A DNA stretch of 18,332 nucleotides from Candidatus Acidiferrum typicum (GTDB taxonomy: Bacteria; Acidobacteriota; Terriglobia; Acidiferrales; UBA7541), in assembly GCA_002478115.1 (NCBI GenBank), contig DLMH01000023.1, positions 1-18,332 of the forward strand. Direction: 5' to 3'. The position numbers and the translations under genes are program-made. This document shows positions 16,214 through 18,332 of the stretch, piece after piece; within the stretch, counting starts at the first letter, position 1, and each line of letters begins with the position of its first letter. Below the pieces are notes generated by a model, which saw only the letters and a list, made by a program, of their open reading frames with translations, did not search any database and had not been told where the DNA came from.

Positions 16214-16978
16214 TCACGTATCAATGGCCATGGTGTTCGCCGAATCCCGCAACCCTCCGCTTGCGGTGTACCCGACTCCGAAGCTTGTCAAACTACCGAG
16301 CGCCACGTACCAGGTGAACGGCACTTTTCTAAGCTGCCAGACGCCGATGTTCAGCGCGAATCCGCACAGCATCCCCAGTATCGCGCCCTTCTGGGTGGAT
16401 CTAACGGCAAGCACTCCCAACGGTGATCCGTAAGCTACCGACGCGATCGATAATCCCATCTCCACGACCTTGCCGCCGCGGCGCGCAACAATTGCCAACA
16501 GAAATAGCAGTGGCCTCGTGCAACTGTCAGGATGCGCGACACAACTAGGTGCCGTTCTTCACTTGAGTTCGGACAGAGACCCGAATAAAAGTCAACGATG
16601 GAAGTGGAGGATAGCGAATTCAACGCGGCGCTCAGGTTGGACATGGCGGCAGCGAGGATCGCCGAGATCAGCAGTCCGCTGCTCCCGCGAGGCATCCGCG
16701 TGACGATAAATGTCGGAAAGATCGTGTCGGTTCGCGTGAAGGGAACATCTGGTGGAAACAATTTGTAAAACACGAACAGCATCGCGCTAATCTGCAGAAA
16801 CAACCCGAACTGGAACAGCACGGCTGTGCCGCTGGAGAACACCGCCGGCTTGGACTGCCATTCGCTCTTGGCGGCGAGTAGGCGCTGCACGATGAGCTGA
16901 TCGGTTCCGTGAGTTGCTGTGGTCAGAAACGCGCCACCAATGATCCCGGACCAGAAGGTGGTAGATGCTCGACACTCT
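16214..16978 (-). pseudogene. Sodium:solute symporter, truncated and frameshifted
   Basis: The minus strand from about 16978 reads TTFWSGIIGGAFLTTATHGT, DQLIVQRLLAAKS, FPTFIVTRMPRGSSGLLISA, ILAAAMSNLSAALNSLSST, SIVDFYSGLCPNSS, the SSS-family core (TM6-TM9 region). Near 16513 one base appears lost (GGCCACTGCTA), and homology continues in the next frame as LFLLAIVARRGGKVVEMGLS, YGSPLGVLAVRSTQKGAILG to TGA 16214-16216. Around GVLAVRS a short in-frame loss is also likely. The N-terminal 200 or more residues are missing; the break is near 16978. The family imports sugars, amino acids or sialic acid with Na+. Here it probably carried MurNAc, anhydro-muropeptides or GlcNAc for MurQ. It is dead as it stands. 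Confidence 0.85.
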
Positions 16979-17347
16979 AGACCAAACAACGCAGTTGATC
17001 GAACCGGTCCATACCTCGTTTTCCGAAAGAGAGCTGCGACTATGCTGTGTCTTCGAACTAGTGTTTTTGCTTGACATCCTGTGTTTAGCCAACTACCGTT
17101 TGTGGCTAAAGCAGTCAATATCGAACGTAGTAGAACAAATACGTAAACAATTCGCAAGGAAAAAAGCACTTAAATATTTGCAGGAGTCATTGGGCGCTGT
17201 TGAGTTCCTTGGGGAAGGGCAGCCATGTTTCATGCGGTATAGAGTAAGACTCAATCCGAACAGCCGGGCTTAGCGGATCGGGATGTGCTTCGAACGGCCC
17301 GGCGCATGAGCTCGGAGCTTAAGAGCTCCTAAAAAGGAAAGGACAGC
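16979..17347. other. AT-richer unassigned segment
   Basis: About 370 bases between the symporter breakpoint and the deacetylase gene. Base use changes visibly from about 17050 to 17240 (runs such as AAGGAAAAAAGCACTTAAAT), against the GC-rich neighbours. A plus-strand frame (16965-17273, 102 codons, ATG at 16965 inside the symporter sequence) reads through it. Its tail, ARKKALKYLQESLGAV, faintly recalls the end of a LysE-type transporter, too weak to call. It is probably the edge of a deleted or inserted segment that removed the symporter 5' half. Confidence 0.45.
17314..17329 (+). promoter_or_regulatory. Perfect hairpin before deacetylase RBS
   Basis: GGAGCT-TAAG-AGCTCC forms a 6-bp stem with a 4-base loop, ending about 6 bases before the AAGGAAAGGA ribosome site. 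It could stabilise the 5' mRNA end, end an upstream transcript, or act as an operator-type palindrome. No function can be assigned. Confidence 0.4.
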
Positions 17348-18118
17348 ATGGCGAGGATTTCACGACGAAGACTGCTAAAAGAATCGACGGGTTTGGCCGG
17401 AGTAGCTGCCCTGGGACTGCCGCTCGGGGGTTCTTGGGACGTAGCAGAACCGCCCAAGTCAGCAAAACTGAAGATCGTGGTGGTGGGGGGACACCCTGAT
17501 GATCCTCAGGCAGGCTGTGGCGGCACCATGGCCCGCTACACCGATCTAGGGCACGAGGTTGTCGCCTTGTCTCTGACGCGAGGTGAATTGGCTTTCCCCG
17601 AAAAACCCCGAGAGGAGAACGCCGCGCTCTTTACCCGCGAGGCGGCGAAGTCATGCGAGATCCTGAAGGTACGCCCACTCTTTGCCAACCAGATTGATGC
17701 TCATACCGAGATTAACATCTCGCGATACGAGGAGTTTAGAAAGCTGCTGGAGGCGGAGCGGCCCGATCTGGTGTTCACGCATTGGCCGGTCGATTCGCAC
17801 AGGGACCATCGGGCGGCCTCGCTGTTGGCCTATGACGCTTGGTTTGAGGATGGAAAGAAATTTGACCTCTACTATTACGAGGTCGAGTCGGGTGCGGAAT
17901 CGCAAAGCTTTCTCCCCAACCTCTATGTAGATATCACTGCGACGGAAGACCGCAAGCGCGCCTCGTGTTACGCGTTTCCTGAAAGTGTCGGGCGCTGGGG
18001 CTGGTATGCAACTCACGAGCAGATGCAGCGATTTCGGGGGATTGAGGTGGGAGTGAAGTCAGCGGAGGCCTATTTCCACGTTCATGAGAGCGGCAGCCTG
18101 GCGCCGCCCGGAGTGTGA
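17348..18118 (+). CDS. Tat-exported PIG-L/LmbE-family deacetylase
   Basis: A 256-residue PIG-L family zinc-dependent N-acetylglucosaminyl deacetylase-like protein. ATG 17348 follows GGAAAGGA at 6 bases. The leader has a twin-arginine motif (SRRRLLK, 5-11) and a hydrophobic stretch to about residue 27, so it is exported folded. Zinc and catalytic motifs are GGHPDDPQAG (His49, Asp51, Asp52) and THWPVDSHRDHRAA (His151, Asp153, His154). The family removes acetyl groups from GlcNAc-containing lipids, mycothiol precursors or antibiotics. Beside a peptidoglycan-sugar cluster an amino-sugar substrate is attractive but unproven, and it is transcribed away from that cluster. The gene is intact. Confidence 0.93.
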   Translation: MARISRRRLLKESTGLAGVAALGLPLGGSWDVAEPPKSAKLKIVVVGGHPDDPQAGCGGTMARYTDLGHEVVALSLTRGELAFPEKPREENAALFTREAAKSCEILKVRPLFANQIDAHTEINISRYEEFRKLLEAERPDLVFTHWPVDSHRDHRAASLLAYDAWFEDGKKFDLYYYEVESGAESQSFLPNLYVDITATEDRKRASCYAFPESVGRWGWYATHEQMQRFRGIEVGVKSAEAYFHVHESGSLAPPGV

Positions 18119-18179
18119 TCTCGAGATGCGGCGGGCCGGCAGAGCAGCGCCGTTGCTCGGCCACCTTGTGATTCATGGG

Positions 18180-18332
18180 TCATCCTGTTCCTATCGAGAA
18201 GCGTGCAGGTTTTGTTGAAGCAGCAAACCGCTGTGCCCGCTCGGAGCACGAGACCCATTCCAGCCTGTTGCCGAATGCCTTTTGAATCCGCTCCATCAAA
18301 GCGCTGAGTGGTGATGTCTTTTTTTTCGTTGT
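18180..18332 (-). CDS. Possible C-terminal end of an unknown protein
   Basis: A minus-strand frame is open from the right edge to TGA at 18180-18182, 50 codons: SPLSALMERIQKAFGNRLEW then VSCSERAQRFAAS and ARFSIGTG. Its GC-rich third positions and balanced composition look coding, and it ends 61 bases from the deacetylase stop in a convergent layout. I recognise no family. It may equally be a chance frame. Confidence 0.35.
   Translation of the reverse strand, partial: TTKKKTSPLSALMERIQKAFGNRLEWVSCSERAQRFAASTKPARFSIGTG

Noticed and set aside
1..18332. Defence island, toxin-antitoxin or prophage content
   Set aside because: Apart from transposase and integrase relics, no nuclease, helicase, toxin, antitoxin or phage structural gene is recognisable on either strand.

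Overview
The window looks like an accessory region of an Acidobacteriota chromosome (class not determinable by eye). The evidence is indirect: a CRTAC1-type FG-GAP/ASPIC-UnbV protein, a secreted carboxypeptidase-regulatory-domain/TPR protein, twin-arginine-exported sugar isomerases, a dispersed hairpin repeat of the GTCATTCCGA type, and several integrase relics of kinds common in that phylum. Many genes are broken, so this is a stretch undergoing decay, with several clean breakpoints that can be read directly.

Left part (1-5470). The 3' end of a CRTAC1-family gene enters from the left edge. It is followed by a head-on pair of transposase relics (732-1158 minus, 1158-1871 plus). Next is an intact secreted GH5-like glycoside hydrolase (1985-3109), then an IS21 IstA tail fragment (3110-3466). 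That fragment abuts the last 73 codons of a second, paralogous CRTAC1 gene (3472-3693), which carries an in-frame stop. Convergent to it is a TPR/carboxypeptidase-regulatory gene (3725-5086) that is readable in one frame apart from two nonsense codons. A dispersed repeat and hairpins fill the spacer before 5471.

Middle part (5471-10048, all minus strand). This is a sugar or sugar-acid catabolic gene set: an AP-endonuclease-2-fold isomerase (8925-9884), a Gfo/Idh/MocA dehydrogenase 22 bp downstream (7739-8902), a Tat-exported hydroxypyruvate-isomerase-like protein (6557-7423), and an extended-SDR NAD-dependent epimerase (5471-6454). An SDR C-terminal relic (9920-10048) marks a lost first gene. 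An integrase N-terminal relic (7555-7656) separates the two halves.

A poorly coding stretch of about 920 bp (10049-10972) follows.

Right part (10973-16975, all minus strand). This is a peptidoglycan amino-sugar (MurNAc/GlcNAc) salvage cluster comparable in content to Bacillus subtilis ybbI-ybbC. In transcription order it holds a sodium:solute symporter (5'-truncated and frameshifted), MurQ etherase (intact), a serine hydrolase whose N-terminal half has been joined out of frame to what reads as the tail of a NamZ/DUF1343 muramidase, a NagZ-like GH3 beta-N-acetylhexosaminidase (intact), a BadF-family sugar kinase (MurK-like, N-terminus degraded), and a DeoR-family regulator. If intact, the set would import muropeptide sugars, release and phosphorylate MurNAc/GlcNAc, and convert MurNAc-6-P to GlcNAc-6-P. 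Here the transporter, muramidase and kinase steps look broken.

Right edge. An AT-richer unassigned segment (about 16976-17300) precedes a Tat-exported PIG-L/LmbE-type deacetylase (17348-18118, plus). A possible C-terminal coding fragment on the minus strand runs off the window. I found no rRNA, no complete tRNA, no CRISPR array and no convincing defence system.
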